From: Dyadobacter soli
Lineage (GTDB): Bacteria; Bacteroidota; Bacteroidia; Cytophagales; Spirosomataceae
Assembly (NCBI RefSeq): GCF_900101885.1
Contig: NZ_FNAN01000018.1
Location: 62,001-126,000, forward strand
Direction of reading: 5' to 3'
Length of the DNA: 64,000 nt
Every line of letters starts with the position of its first letter. The stretch's first letter is position 1. Made by a program: the position numbers and the translations under genes. The notes under the pieces were generated by a model. That model had not been told where the DNA came from, made no database searches, and saw only the letters and a list, made by a program, of their open reading frames with translations. Shown here piece after piece: positions 9,701-17,618 of the stretch.

Positions 9701-9948
9701 ATACTCGCGTCACTGAGGGTCGTCCAATCCTTATCGGAACCCTGGCCCGGCACTAATGCGGACACTTTGGCTTCTACGCGATCGACGGGTTTGGTGTAGC
9801 TGCCGGCAATGTGGAGGTTGGCGTTGTTGGATTTGTCGCGTTGGAAAACGGCGCGGTCGGAAGGGAAATCGACACTGATTTGTCCGTGTGCGGTAAAGGA
9901 GATAATGCTAAATACTACCCAATAGAAATACGGTAGATAGTGTCTCAT
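6763..9948 (-). CDS. Large secreted SGNH/SASA esterase with expanded Ig-like array and T9SS sorting domain
   Basis: Predicted 1061-residue exported protein. The ATG at 9948 opens a good signal peptide (MRHYLPYFYW to TAHGQ); the ORF extends 16 codons further without one. The N-terminal third is clearly paralogous to the neighbour at 4346: GQSNAQGF, PRGPAAWCWGRLGDRL, WLQGEAD and DGAHFWGDG supply the SGNH residues. After residue ~400 come seven or so Ig-like modules of about 80 residues. The central ones repeat the pattern PLPxxPxIT..TFC...W(S/N)NG...G.Y.V...D..GC with one Cys pair each. The C terminus (FVAYPNPNAS to TQKLVIVR) is a T9SS sorting domain. Likely a cell-surface polysaccharide deacetylase whose modules act as a stalk or bind glycans. 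Confidence 0.85.
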   Translation of the reverse strand: MRHYLPYFYWVVFSIISFTAHGQISVDFPSDRAVFQRDKSNNANLHIAGSYTKPVDRVEAKVSALVPGQGSDKDWTTLSDASIQGGFFSGYIPVQGGWYRLEVRGWKGGQLVDTKSVDHVGIGEVFLIAGQSNAQGFNDGRFNNQGAQDDRVNSINNYEIGDYPFELPERPSFHHVDAQSSISPRGPAAWCWGRLGDRLAARLNVPILFFNTGWTGMASRNWKESINGNTMSVYAPVWIQPDGMPYGNFRNVIQRYTPITGLRGVLWLQGEADNFKDTPTDRYFDELKTIIETSRNESGKNISWMVSITSYDDDHGSDSQVTDGQRRVILNVPNVFEGPNTDLIQVPRLGFDNDGAHFWGDGLIQLGDAWANSLTDDFFARSEPYQAQRPLRITANCAGNGNITITADPVGLNSFSWNNGQSSSSVVVGNGTYYVKARDDRGNYIFSPEIRVNEQIQPNQPTVTIEGSNPVCLGNTATLVSSTADNAVWNTGATGDRLPVTAGGEYFVTVKNIYGCEASSQKVAMQVLNSPLPDKPKITASGAITFCQGGEVNLISDSKVKSVWSNGANNATITVVSSGDYRVKALDDVGCFSPESDPISVKVNPLPEKPVIALSGETTFCDGGNVTMTSNYDSGNIWSTNATTKAIAVTTTGKFTLKQRDGNGCESTSDEVNVKVNALPATPTVTALRPTTFCERDYTTLRSSEAYNYQWSNGSTDREIEIRASGNFTISAKDENGCVSPVSPVVAVVMNPLPSTPVITADGPTTFCADLSVQLTSTTATGYLWSDGSSQQSLKVTVAGTYSVQTINQFQCYSDPSNQISTQTLALPSAPEITARQATTFCDGDTIVLKAANGSAFFWNNGLEGDSIEVFATGSYSARIQDQQGCYSPYSAPVPVDVKPSPSVPVIRQTGVYTLFAENNLNAGEHVWKYNNSVLTETSATLKAVKAGNYVVNNTIVYSETLTCYSDFSEPFLFYLDTNNPGFVAYPNPNASDKVTIEAYADLVNADVQIIDSRGVIHRTFRVQKFDRPQYFNLTGLSSGIYIIRINSPALNATQKLVIVR

Positions 9949-10024
9949 GGTGACTGTAAATTCTTTGAAATAACTGCTTGGACACACAAGTTGCATCGAA
10001 AGGTTGCCTCGTTACAAGAAATTA

Positions 10025-11032
10025 TTATTGTACGGGAAACGGCGAATTGATCAAATCCCATATTTTGTCTTTTAATTGTTCAATACCTTCTTGAGTTATT
10101 GCAGAAATTAAAAGTGTCGGGATACCGTTCGGTAGATTTTGCTGTAACGTAAGCCGCTCTTCGTCAGAGAGTACATCCATTTTGGAGATCGCCAGGACGC
10201 GGTTCTTATCGAGCAGTTGCGGATTGTATAAGCGTAGCTCTTGCACCAGCGTCTGGTATTCGGCCTGAATGTCCTCACTGGTGGCAGGTACGATGAAAAG
10301 CAGGATGGAGTTGCGTTCGATGTGCCTTAAAAATCGCAGACCAAGTCCCTTGCCTTGTGAAGCGCCTTCGATGATGCCCGGAATGTCGGCCATGACGAAG
10401 GATTTATAGTCGCGGTAGGGCACTACGCCGAGGTTAGGCACGAGGGTAGTGAAGGGGTAATCGGCGATTTCGGGCTTGGCAGCCGAAACGACCGAGAGCA
10501 ATGTGGATTTGCCCGCATTCGGGAAGCCAACCAAACCCACGTCCGCCAATACTTTCAGTTCGAGGATGAACCAATCTTCCTTGCCGGGTTCGCCGGGCTG
10601 GGCGTATTGGGGGGTCTGATTGGTGGCAGATTTGAAATGGTCGTTACCCATTCCGCCACGGCCTCCGGGAAGCAGGATCATTTCCTGCCCGTCTTCGGTG
10701 ATTTCGAAAAGCTGTTCGCCGGTTTCGGCATTTTTAGCGATCGTGCCCAGTGGAACTTCCAGGACAATGTCCTTTCCGATCGCACCTGTCCGCCGTCCGC
10801 CTTCGCCCCCCTTGCCGTCGAATGCTTTTACGTGTTTGGTGTATTTCAAATGCAGCAATGTCCAGAGCTGGGTATTGCCTTTCAGTATCACGTGACCTCC
10901 GCGCCCGCCGTCACCGCCGTCCGGACCGCCTTTTTCGACGTGTTTTTCACGCCTGAAATGCAAGGAGCCGGCACCGCCGTTTCCGGAGCGCGCATTGATT
11001 TTTACGTAGTCGATGAAGTTAGAGGAGGCCAT
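10025..11032 (-). CDS. obgE: Obg-family GTPase (ObgE/CgtA)
   Basis: 335-residue GTPase involved in late 50S ribosome assembly and stress signalling. The N-terminal glycine-rich Obg fold (GGPDGGDGGRGG, residues ~35-46) is followed by the G domain with GFPNAGKST (P-loop, ~167), DIPGIIEGA (G3), a SKMD G4 motif and an SA G5. It ends shortly after the G domain, so the variable C-terminal OCT/TGS-like extension of some Obg proteins is absent. It starts 23 bases after the adk stop, suggesting co-transcription. Confidence 0.96.
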   Translation of the reverse strand: MASSNFIDYVKINARSGNGGAGSLHFRREKHVEKGGPDGGDGGRGGHVILKGNTQLWTLLHLKYTKHVKAFDGKGGEGGRRTGAIGKDIVLEVPLGTIAKNAETGEQLFEITEDGQEMILLPGGRGGMGNDHFKSATNQTPQYAQPGEPGKEDWFILELKVLADVGLVGFPNAGKSTLLSVVSAAKPEIADYPFTTLVPNLGVVPYRDYKSFVMADIPGIIEGASQGKGLGLRFLRHIERNSILLFIVPATSEDIQAEYQTLVQELRLYNPQLLDKNRVLAISKMDVLSDEERLTLQQNLPNGIPTLLISAITQEGIEQLKDKIWDLINSPFPVQ

Positions 11033-11055
11033 GTGGGTATAGTGACAAATGGAAA

Positions 11056-11628
11056 TCAGGCTGCTTCGATCGCATTCGAGATTTCCCCGAAAATGAAATC
11101 GATTTCGCCTATTCCGTTGATAGCGACAAACTTACCTTGTTCCTGGTAGTAGTCGGCAACGGGTTTTGTTTTGCTGTTGTATTCCTGGATGCGTTTAGCG
11201 ATCAGCTCTTCATTCTGGTCGTCGGGACGGCCGGAAGTTTTGCCGCGGTTCAGAAGGCGGGCCAGGAGCTCGTCGTCGTCGACAGACAATGCTACCATTA
11301 CCGAAATGCCTTCATTGTAGCTGGTCAGCAAGGTGTCAAGTGCTTCGGCTTGCTTCACTGTTCTCGGGAAGCCATCGAAGATGAAACCTGCCGCGTTGCG
11401 GTGCTCTTTCAGCTTGTTCTCGATCATGCCGATCACCACTTCGTCCGGTACCAGGATACCCTTGTCCATCAGTGTTTTGGCTTGCACCCCTAGTTCTGTT
11501 CCTGCCTGGATTTCCGAGCGGAGCAGATCTCCCGTCGAGAGGTGGATCAAATTGTACTTTGCAATTATTTTTTCACTTTGGGTACCTTTCCCGGCGCCCG
11601 GAGGGCCAAACAGTATAAGATTCAGCAT
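11056..11628 (-). CDS. adk: Adenylate kinase (short-LID form)
   Basis: 190-residue kinase that interconverts ATP + AMP and two ADP. GPPGAGKGTQ is the P-loop at residues 8-17, FDGFPRTVKQAEAL is the AMP-binding region, and LLNRGKTSGRPDDQ marks a short LID lacking the zinc-binding insertion. The ATG at 11628 (MLNLILFGPPG) is preferred over the upstream Met at 11667, because a -7 box at 11672-11679 would leave almost no leader for the longer form. Followed by obg. Confidence 0.95.
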   Translation of the reverse strand: MLNLILFGPPGAGKGTQSEKIIAKYNLIHLSTGDLLRSEIQAGTELGVQAKTLMDKGILVPDEVVIGMIENKLKEHRNAAGFIFDGFPRTVKQAEALDTLLTSYNEGISVMVALSVDDDELLARLLNRGKTSGRPDDQNEELIAKRIQEYNSKTKPVADYYQEQGKFVAINGIGEIDFIFGEISNAIEAA

Positions 11629-11671
11629 AGTAGCTTCAAAAATTGATGTCGCGGTATTGGTGAACAATTGG

Positions 11672-11679
11672 CAAATTTA
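11672..11679 (-). promoter_or_regulatory. Candidate -7 box (TAAATTTG) for adk-obg
   Basis: Minus-strand TAAATTTG matches TAnnTTTG exactly and lies about 44 bases upstream of the adk ATG at 11628. The -33 region has no perfect TTTG. Confidence 0.45.
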
Positions 11680-11729
11680 CAACTCTTACTATATGTGCGC
11701 GAAATTGTTGCATAATTTTTACAACAAAA

Positions 11730-11759
11730 ATCCCCTTCACTGTTTCCGGTAAAGGGGAT
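11730..11759 (-). terminator. Rho-independent terminator after the 11783-12625 gene
   Basis: An 8-bp GC-rich stem (ATCCCCTT at 11730-11737, complement at 11752-11759) is followed on the minus strand by TTTTTGTTGT. It begins 24 bases past the stop. Confidence 0.75.
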
Positions 11760-11782
11760 CGCTATCGTAAAAGTGGCTCCAA

Positions 11783-12625
11783 TCAAGGGATAACCACCCT
11801 TTTCACCGCTCCATCTTCATTCTGAACCACCGTTACGAACAGCGTTCCTTTTGTATTTTTCTTAAGTTCGATCTGTCCTACATACTCGCCTTCGAACTCG
11901 TGGATTTCCTTTTTGCCCACTTCCTTGCCTTTCGTGTCGGTCACTGTTACCGTCACATTGCCTTTTTGCGGAACACTGAAACGCAGGTTGAGCACATCGT
12001 CGGCAGGGTTATTGGTGTAGGCATTCAGTGAGCGAATGCTCGCCGCCTTTGCATTGTTATCACGGCTGTCCCAGGCGTAGTCGAAGTTTTTGTTAAAATT
12101 CTTTCCGAAATCCTCCATGTCGCGCATCATCATTTTGGCTTTGGGATGGAAATTTTCGTTGAAATTCTTTTCCATCTTTTTCATGTTCCTGCTGAATTTC
12201 TCCGAATCCCAATCCAGGTCGTATTTGAAATCGCCGTCCCAGTGAAACACCATCGGTTCACGTGGGTCACGATGGTCGATGACCATTTTTTTGCGCTTTT
12301 TGGCTGCGATCTTGCCGTCTTCGCCGTCATTGACAGTGATTGAAATAGTTTGCTTGCGTTTTTTGTCGACATTCAGCGAGTCGAGCACTTTATCTACGAA
12401 TTTCTGCCTTTCGTCATCGCTCAGCGCACCAACCTTGTAGCTTTTCTCGATGTCGCGGGTTTTACCATTGTCATCCTCCGTAACCCGGATCCTTATGCTC
12501 GTTTTCGGGGCATCGTCATCCTTTTTAGGTTTTTTGTCGGATTGTGCCTGCGCAACGGATAGCAGTGCGGGTGCCGCCACAAGCAGCAGCGACCATGTTA
12601 GTTTTTGAATTGAAACAGTTTTCAT
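11783..12625 (-). CDS. Exported charged protein with T9SS-type C-terminal domain, function unknown
   Basis: 280 residues from the ATG at 12625, which starts a clear signal peptide (MKTVSIQKLTW to SVAQAQ); the ORF continues 52 codons upstream without coding character. The middle is very rich in Lys, Asp and Met (KKPKKDDDAP, MKKMEKNFNENF, MMMRDMEDFGKNF) and looks flexible. The last ~80 residues (NAYTNNPADDVLNLRFSVP onward) resemble a T9SS type A sorting domain, a beta-sandwich ending in KRVVIP. I do not recognise a catalytic family. It is divergent from the histidine kinase at 12796, with 170 bases between them, so the two may be co-regulated. Confidence 0.7.
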   Translation of the reverse strand: MKTVSIQKLTWSLLLVAAPALLSVAQAQSDKKPKKDDDAPKTSIRIRVTEDDNGKTRDIEKSYKVGALSDDERQKFVDKVLDSLNVDKKRKQTISITVNDGEDGKIAAKKRKKMVIDHRDPREPMVFHWDGDFKYDLDWDSEKFSRNMKKMEKNFNENFHPKAKMMMRDMEDFGKNFNKNFDYAWDSRDNNAKAASIRSLNAYTNNPADDVLNLRFSVPQKGNVTVTVTDTKGKEVGKKEIHEFEGEYVGQIELKKNTKGTLFVTVVQNEDGAVKRVVIP

Positions 12626-12730
12626 AAAGTAGTTTTTGTTTTGAGTCTGAATGAATTGCAAAACCATGGCTATGTTGCTTGGGGCGCTGTTAAATAATGT
12701 TAAAAACACCTTTGGCCGGGGGCGAAACAT

Positions 12731-12738
12731 TAAATTTG
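12731..12738 (+). promoter_or_regulatory. Candidate -7 box (TAAATTTG) for the histidine kinase
   Basis: TAAATTTG fits TAnnTTTG exactly, 58 bases upstream of the kinase ATG at 12796. A TTTG sits at 12711-12714, 16 bases before it, which is shorter than the usual -33 spacing. Confidence 0.4.
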
Positions 12739-12795
12739 TTCTTGGCAAAATGTCGGGCAAAGCACGGCCCGCGTTGCACATGGGAAGCGGAAATT

Positions 12796-14634
12796 ATGAC
12801 CAAAAGGAAAATACAAATTATCGTAGGGCTGATGTGCCTCGCATTGATCGGGCTTATCGGCTTTCAATGGTACTGGATCAGGGAAGCAATCGCGATCCGG
12901 AACGACCAGTTCAACCAGAAGGTCTCCGAGTCGGTACAACAAGTGGTGCACCGGTTGGAAAAGCAGGAAATGATGTACCTTCTCCAGCGCCGCATCGAGG
13001 CCGAGCAGCAAAAAAGCAAGCTCGACCGCATTGCACAGCTGCGTGAAATGCCCGTGAAGCGCACCGCACCTCCGAAACCCAAAACGCCCGTTCAGGAAAT
13101 GGTGCCGCGCGTGCAGCCCCGCATGGAGATCGCCATTGGCCCGAATGGCGAGGAAATACATTACCAGATCATCACCGAAGCTGTTCCTACCGATGTGCTG
13201 AGCCCTAATTTCAGGGTGATGGTCGATCATCAGCAGCGCATTATGGAAGAGTTTTTCCAGGCACAACAATATGGTATGGCCGGGATCGACGAGTTTATGC
13301 GCCGCAGGATGGATGATGAGCGCCGTTTGGGAAATGCAATGCGCGGTATGGCCGATTCGGAAATCCGCCGGAAAGGTGAATTTTCAAAAAGGGACTCCGT
13401 TGCCCGGAATGTAGCGAACCGCAAAGTGGCATTACCCGATAATGCGAAGGGCGGCAAACAAAAGTCCCGGGCATTGATAAGCACCGGTGAACCCGACCGC
13501 GCCGAGTTGCTCAAAGAGGTAATGAAGGATTTTATTTATACCAAAAGACCCATCGAGCAGCGCGTGAACCGCTTTTTGCTGGATACATTGTTGAAAAAGC
13601 AGCTGATTCAGAATGGTGTTACATTACCGTACGAATTTGCGGTAAGAGGCGCGGTACTTGGCCAGTCGGCGGACACGCTCATTTTCTCGACCGTGAGTAT
13701 GCGTCCGGGCGAATGGGAGGACCGGTCTTACAAAGCGGCCCTTTTTCCCAATGAGACATTGACCGCGCAAAATGCATTATATGTATTCTTCCCCGACCAG
13801 CAACGCTACATTCTCAGCAATATGGGCGTGATGTTCGGTGGTTCGGGCATTCTAATTGTTGTGATCATGGCCTGCTTCTACATGGCGGTCACGACCATTC
13901 TGCGGCAGAAAAAGCTTTCTGATATTAAGAACGATTTCATCAACAACATGACGCACGAGTTCAAAACGCCTATTTCGACCATTGCATTGGCTGCGGAAAT
14001 GGCGCACGAAAACTCGGCTTCGCTGATGGATAATCCGAAAGGCGCGCGGCTGGACCGCTACCTGGGCATTATCCGGGAAGAGAACAAGCGGCTCGGCACG
14101 CATGTGGAGAAGGTTTTGCAAATGGCGCTGCTCGATAAGGGGCATGTTAAACTTAAAATCACTGAGACCAACCTGCATGATCTAATCGGCGCCGCATTGA
14201 ACGGCCAGAGCGTGCAAATCGAGCAGAAGGAAGGCGAAGTAGACCTTAACTTCGATGCGGAAGAGGACGTAGTGGCCGCCGATGAGGTGCACATCTCCAA
14301 CATTTTGAATAACCTCATCGACAATGCGATCAAATACTCGCCCGAAAAGCTGCATTTGACCATCAATACCAAAAATGAAAACGGCGGCATTGCCATATCC
14401 ATCGCCGACAAGGGCATTGGTATGAGCCGCGAGCAGCAGCAACGCGTTTTCGACACGTTCTACCGCGTGCCTACGGGCAATGTGCATGACGTGAAAGGCT
14501 TCGGGCTCGGATTGAGTTATGTTAAAAAGATGGTCGAAGCGCATGAAGGCACCGTTCGCCTGCAAAGCAAACCGGGTGAGGGAAGCACATTTACGATCTG
14601 GCTGCCGGTCCGCAAAGAGGAGCAAATAGTTTAG
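12796..14634 (+). CDS. Membrane sensor histidine kinase, orphan
   Basis: 612 residues from the ATG at 12796 (MTKRKIQIIV); the frame is open 33 codons upstream but the short form places the first membrane segment (residues ~6-25) at the N terminus. A ~320-residue periplasmic sensor region rich in Gln, Arg and Lys follows, then a second membrane segment near residue 360. The HisKA dimerisation domain has the phospho-acceptor in NNMTHEFKTPIST. The HATPase_c domain has the N box NNLIDNAIKYSP, G1 ADKGIGM and G2 GFGLGLSYVKKM. No response regulator gene is adjacent: valS starts 76 bases downstream. The input signal is unknown. Confidence 0.9.
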   Translation: MTKRKIQIIVGLMCLALIGLIGFQWYWIREAIAIRNDQFNQKVSESVQQVVHRLEKQEMMYLLQRRIEAEQQKSKLDRIAQLREMPVKRTAPPKPKTPVQEMVPRVQPRMEIAIGPNGEEIHYQIITEAVPTDVLSPNFRVMVDHQQRIMEEFFQAQQYGMAGIDEFMRRRMDDERRLGNAMRGMADSEIRRKGEFSKRDSVARNVANRKVALPDNAKGGKQKSRALISTGEPDRAELLKEVMKDFIYTKRPIEQRVNRFLLDTLLKKQLIQNGVTLPYEFAVRGAVLGQSADTLIFSTVSMRPGEWEDRSYKAALFPNETLTAQNALYVFFPDQQRYILSNMGVMFGGSGILIVVIMACFYMAVTTILRQKKLSDIKNDFINNMTHEFKTPISTIALAAEMAHENSASLMDNPKGARLDRYLGIIREENKRLGTHVEKVLQMALLDKGHVKLKITETNLHDLIGAALNGQSVQIEQKEGEVDLNFDAEEDVVAADEVHISNILNNLIDNAIKYSPEKLHLTINTKNENGGIAISIADKGIGMSREQQQRVFDTFYRVPTGNVHDVKGFGLGLSYVKKMVEAHEGTVRLQSKPGEGSTFTIWLPVRKEEQIV

Positions 14635-14710
14635 AAATATCGCCCGTAACCGCTAACTTGCCGTCTTTTTAAGATGACTAACCGACAGTTACGGTAAATT
14701 TCTACACGCA

Positions 14711-17353
14711 ATGATTTCCAAAACTTATGCCCCTCAGGAGATAGAGGATAAATGGTACTCCTACTGGATCGAGAACAAGTTCTTTCAGTCGAAACCCAAT
14801 CCGGACAAAGAACCCTACACCATCGTGATCCCGCCGCCGAACGTCACCGGCGTGCTGCACATGGGGCATATGCTCAATAATACCATTCAGGACATTCTCG
14901 TGCGCAAGGCGCGGATGGAAGGCAAAGAGGCGTGCTGGGTACCCGGCACCGACCATGCTTCCATTGCTACCGAGGCCAAAGTGGTGGCGATGCTCAAAGA
15001 GCGCGGCATCAGCAAGCGCGACATTACCCGCGACGAATTCATCGAGTATTGCTGGGAATGGACGCACAAATACGGCGGCATTATCCTGAAACAGCTCCGC
15101 AAACTCGGCGCCTCGTGCGACTGGGACCGCACGCGCTTCACGATGGAGCCGGATTTGTACGATTCGGTGATCGACGTTTTCATTGACCTCTATAATAAAG
15201 GTGATATTTACCGCGGCCACCGCATGGTGAACTGGGACCCGCAGGCACGTACGACCGTGTCGGATGAGGAGGTGATCATGAAGGAGGTGAATCAAAAGTT
15301 GGTTTACCTGCGCTATCCTTTGGAAGGGGAGAATGGAGGAGGGAGCATGGAGGAAGGCGTTACTATTGCTACAACCCGTCCGGAAACCATTATGGCCGAT
15401 GTGGCGATTTGTGTGAATCCTGCGGATGAGCGTTACCAGCATTTGATTGGTAAAAAAGTGCTCATTCCGTTGATCAACCGGGCTATTCCGATTATCGCGG
15501 ATGATTATGTGGAGATGGAATTCGGTACAGGCTGTTTGAAAGTGACGCCTGCGCACGATACCAATGACTACGAGCTTGGAAAGCGTCATAACCTCCCCAT
15601 TATCGACCTTTTGAATGAAGACGGTACATTAAATGAAAGGGCGCAGATCCTGGTGGGCGAAGATCGCTTCATTGCCCGCAAGAAGATCATTAAGCTACTC
15701 GAAGAATCGGGTAACCTCGTGAAAGTGGAGGAGTACCGGTCGAATGTAGGGCATTCGGAGCGGACGGATTCGGTGATCGAGCCCCGGCTTTCGGAGCAAT
15801 GGTTTTTGAAAATGGAGAAAATCAGCAAACCGGCATTCGACAATGTGATGAACGATACGGTGCAGCTGATTCCGGCGAAATTTAAGAATACATACCGCCA
15901 CTGGATGGAGAATGTGCGCGACTGGAACATCAGCCGCCAGCTCTGGTGGGGCCACCGTATTCCGGCGTACTACCTGAACGATGGCACCATTATCGTAGCC
16001 AAATCCAAGCGCGAGGCATTGCGCAAAGCCCAGCACGATTTGCAGCTTTTTGCATTGACCGAAGAAGACCTTACCCAGGACCCCGACGTGGTGGATACCT
16101 GGTTCTCGTCGTGGCTGTGGCCGATTTCGGTTTTCAATGGTATCAAAGAGCCGGATAATGCGGATGTGAATTACTATTACCCGACCAACGACCTCGTTAC
16201 CGCACCCGAAATTCTTTTCTTCTGGGTGGCGCGGATGATCATCGCGGGTTACGAATACCGCGGCCAGTATCCGTTCAAGAATGTGTATTTGACCGGCATC
16301 GTGCGCGACAAGCAGGGCCGTAAAATGTCGAAATCGCTCGGTAACTCGCCCGATCCGATTGATTTGATCGAGAAATACGGAGCGGATAGCATCCGTACCG
16401 GCATGCTTTTCAGCTCGCAGGCAGGTAACGATTTGCCTTACGACGAGAAGCTGATCGAGCAGGGCCGGAATTTTGGTAATAAAATCTGGAATGCATTCCG
16501 CTTGGTGAAAGGATGGACGGTCGATAGCGAGCTGCCTGTTCCCGAGGGTTCGAAACTGGCGGTACAATGGTTTGAAAGCAAGCTGAACCAGACCTTGGCC
16601 GAAGTACAGGACCACTTCTCGAAATTCCGTATTTCGGATGCATTGAATTCGGTGTATAAGCTGATCTGGGACGATTTCTGCGCGCAATACCTCGAAATGA
16701 TCAAGCCGGGCTTCGAGCAGCCGATTGACCTCTCGACCTACGATTCGACATTGGACTTCTTCGATCGCCAGATGCGCCTGTTGCATCCGTTCATGCCATT
16801 CATTTCGGAAGAAATCTGGCAGAACATTATCGAAAGAGGCGAAAAGGAATCGATTTGTATCGCACATTTCCCGCAAGCCGCCGAGTTTGACCAGGCAATG
16901 CTGAACGACTTCGATATTCTCTTCGAACTCGTTTCTTCGATCCGCAACCTGCGCAATTCGAAGGGTATCAGCCCTAAAACTGCATTACCGCTGGCAATCC
17001 GTACCGATTCAAGCGAGCGCTACAATGCATTGACCCCGCTGATCGAAAAACTGGCGAATGTGGAAGGCATCAGCTATGTGACCGGCGAAGCGGAAGGAAC
17101 TTCGTTCCGCGTGAAGTCGGATGAGTTTTTTGTAAACCTGGCCGATGAACTGGATGTGGAGGCGGAACGCGAAAATTTGCTCCGTGAATTGGAATACACC
17201 AAAGGCTTCCTCGACTCAGTCATGAAAAAGCTTTCGAACGAGCGTTTCGTCGCCAATGCGAAAGGTGATATCGTGGAAAAGGAAAAAGCGAAGCAAGCCG
17301 ACGCCGAAGCGAAGATCGCGACACTGACCGACGCATTGGCAAGACTCAAATAA
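14711..17353 (+). CDS. valS: Valyl-tRNA synthetase
   Basis: 880-residue class I synthetase charging tRNA-Val. The HIGH-type motif appears as PPPNVTGVLHMGHM (residues ~39-52) and the KMSKS loop as GRKMSKSLGNSPDP. Between them is the CP1 editing domain (TTRPETIMADVA), followed by an anticodon-binding domain and a C-terminal coiled coil (residues ~815-880, Lys/Glu/Ala-rich). The length is typical for the family. Confidence 0.97.
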   Translation: MISKTYAPQEIEDKWYSYWIENKFFQSKPNPDKEPYTIVIPPPNVTGVLHMGHMLNNTIQDILVRKARMEGKEACWVPGTDHASIATEAKVVAMLKERGISKRDITRDEFIEYCWEWTHKYGGIILKQLRKLGASCDWDRTRFTMEPDLYDSVIDVFIDLYNKGDIYRGHRMVNWDPQARTTVSDEEVIMKEVNQKLVYLRYPLEGENGGGSMEEGVTIATTRPETIMADVAICVNPADERYQHLIGKKVLIPLINRAIPIIADDYVEMEFGTGCLKVTPAHDTNDYELGKRHNLPIIDLLNEDGTLNERAQILVGEDRFIARKKIIKLLEESGNLVKVEEYRSNVGHSERTDSVIEPRLSEQWFLKMEKISKPAFDNVMNDTVQLIPAKFKNTYRHWMENVRDWNISRQLWWGHRIPAYYLNDGTIIVAKSKREALRKAQHDLQLFALTEEDLTQDPDVVDTWFSSWLWPISVFNGIKEPDNADVNYYYPTNDLVTAPEILFFWVARMIIAGYEYRGQYPFKNVYLTGIVRDKQGRKMSKSLGNSPDPIDLIEKYGADSIRTGMLFSSQAGNDLPYDEKLIEQGRNFGNKIWNAFRLVKGWTVDSELPVPEGSKLAVQWFESKLNQTLAEVQDHFSKFRISDALNSVYKLIWDDFCAQYLEMIKPGFEQPIDLSTYDSTLDFFDRQMRLLHPFMPFISEEIWQNIIERGEKESICIAHFPQAAEFDQAMLNDFDILFELVSSIRNLRNSKGISPKTALPLAIRTDSSERYNALTPLIEKLANVEGISYVTGEAEGTSFRVKSDEFFVNLADELDVEAERENLLRELEYTKGFLDSVMKKLSNERFVANAKGDIVEKEKAKQADAEAKIATLTDALARLK

Positions 17354-17377
17354 GCGTCAGAAATACAACTCTTTTTT

Positions 17378-17410
17378 AAAGCACAAGGCATGAGCGTCTT
17401 GTGCTTTTTT
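17378..17410 (+). terminator. Rho-independent terminator after valS
   Basis: A 10-bp stem (AAAGCACAAG at 17378-17387, complement at 17398-17407) with a 10-base loop ends in a T-run (17404-17410), 25 bases after the valS stop. Confidence 0.85.
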
Positions 17411-17618
17411 ATTATGCACGAATACGGATTAATGTCTCGTCGACATTTAAAAAGTGCAACGGGACGACCACGTAAATGGCTCACCCTTAGGATTAAATCA
17501 TGAATTAATGGAGATAAAATTATATTAATTTTTAAAAAAATTTATTAGTTCAAACTGTTTGGAAATAGGAAAAAACCGGGTGTAAATTTCCCGCCAATCT
17601 TATGACACTCAATTGACT

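Noticed and set aside
15695..16876. 393-codon open frame antisense to valS
   Set aside because: It lies wholly opposite the strongly supported valS coding sequence, has no recognisable domain, and reflects codon bias of the sense strand.
17414..17503. 29-codon basic ORF after the valS terminator
   Set aside because: No ribosome-binding or family support; such short frames are expected by chance.
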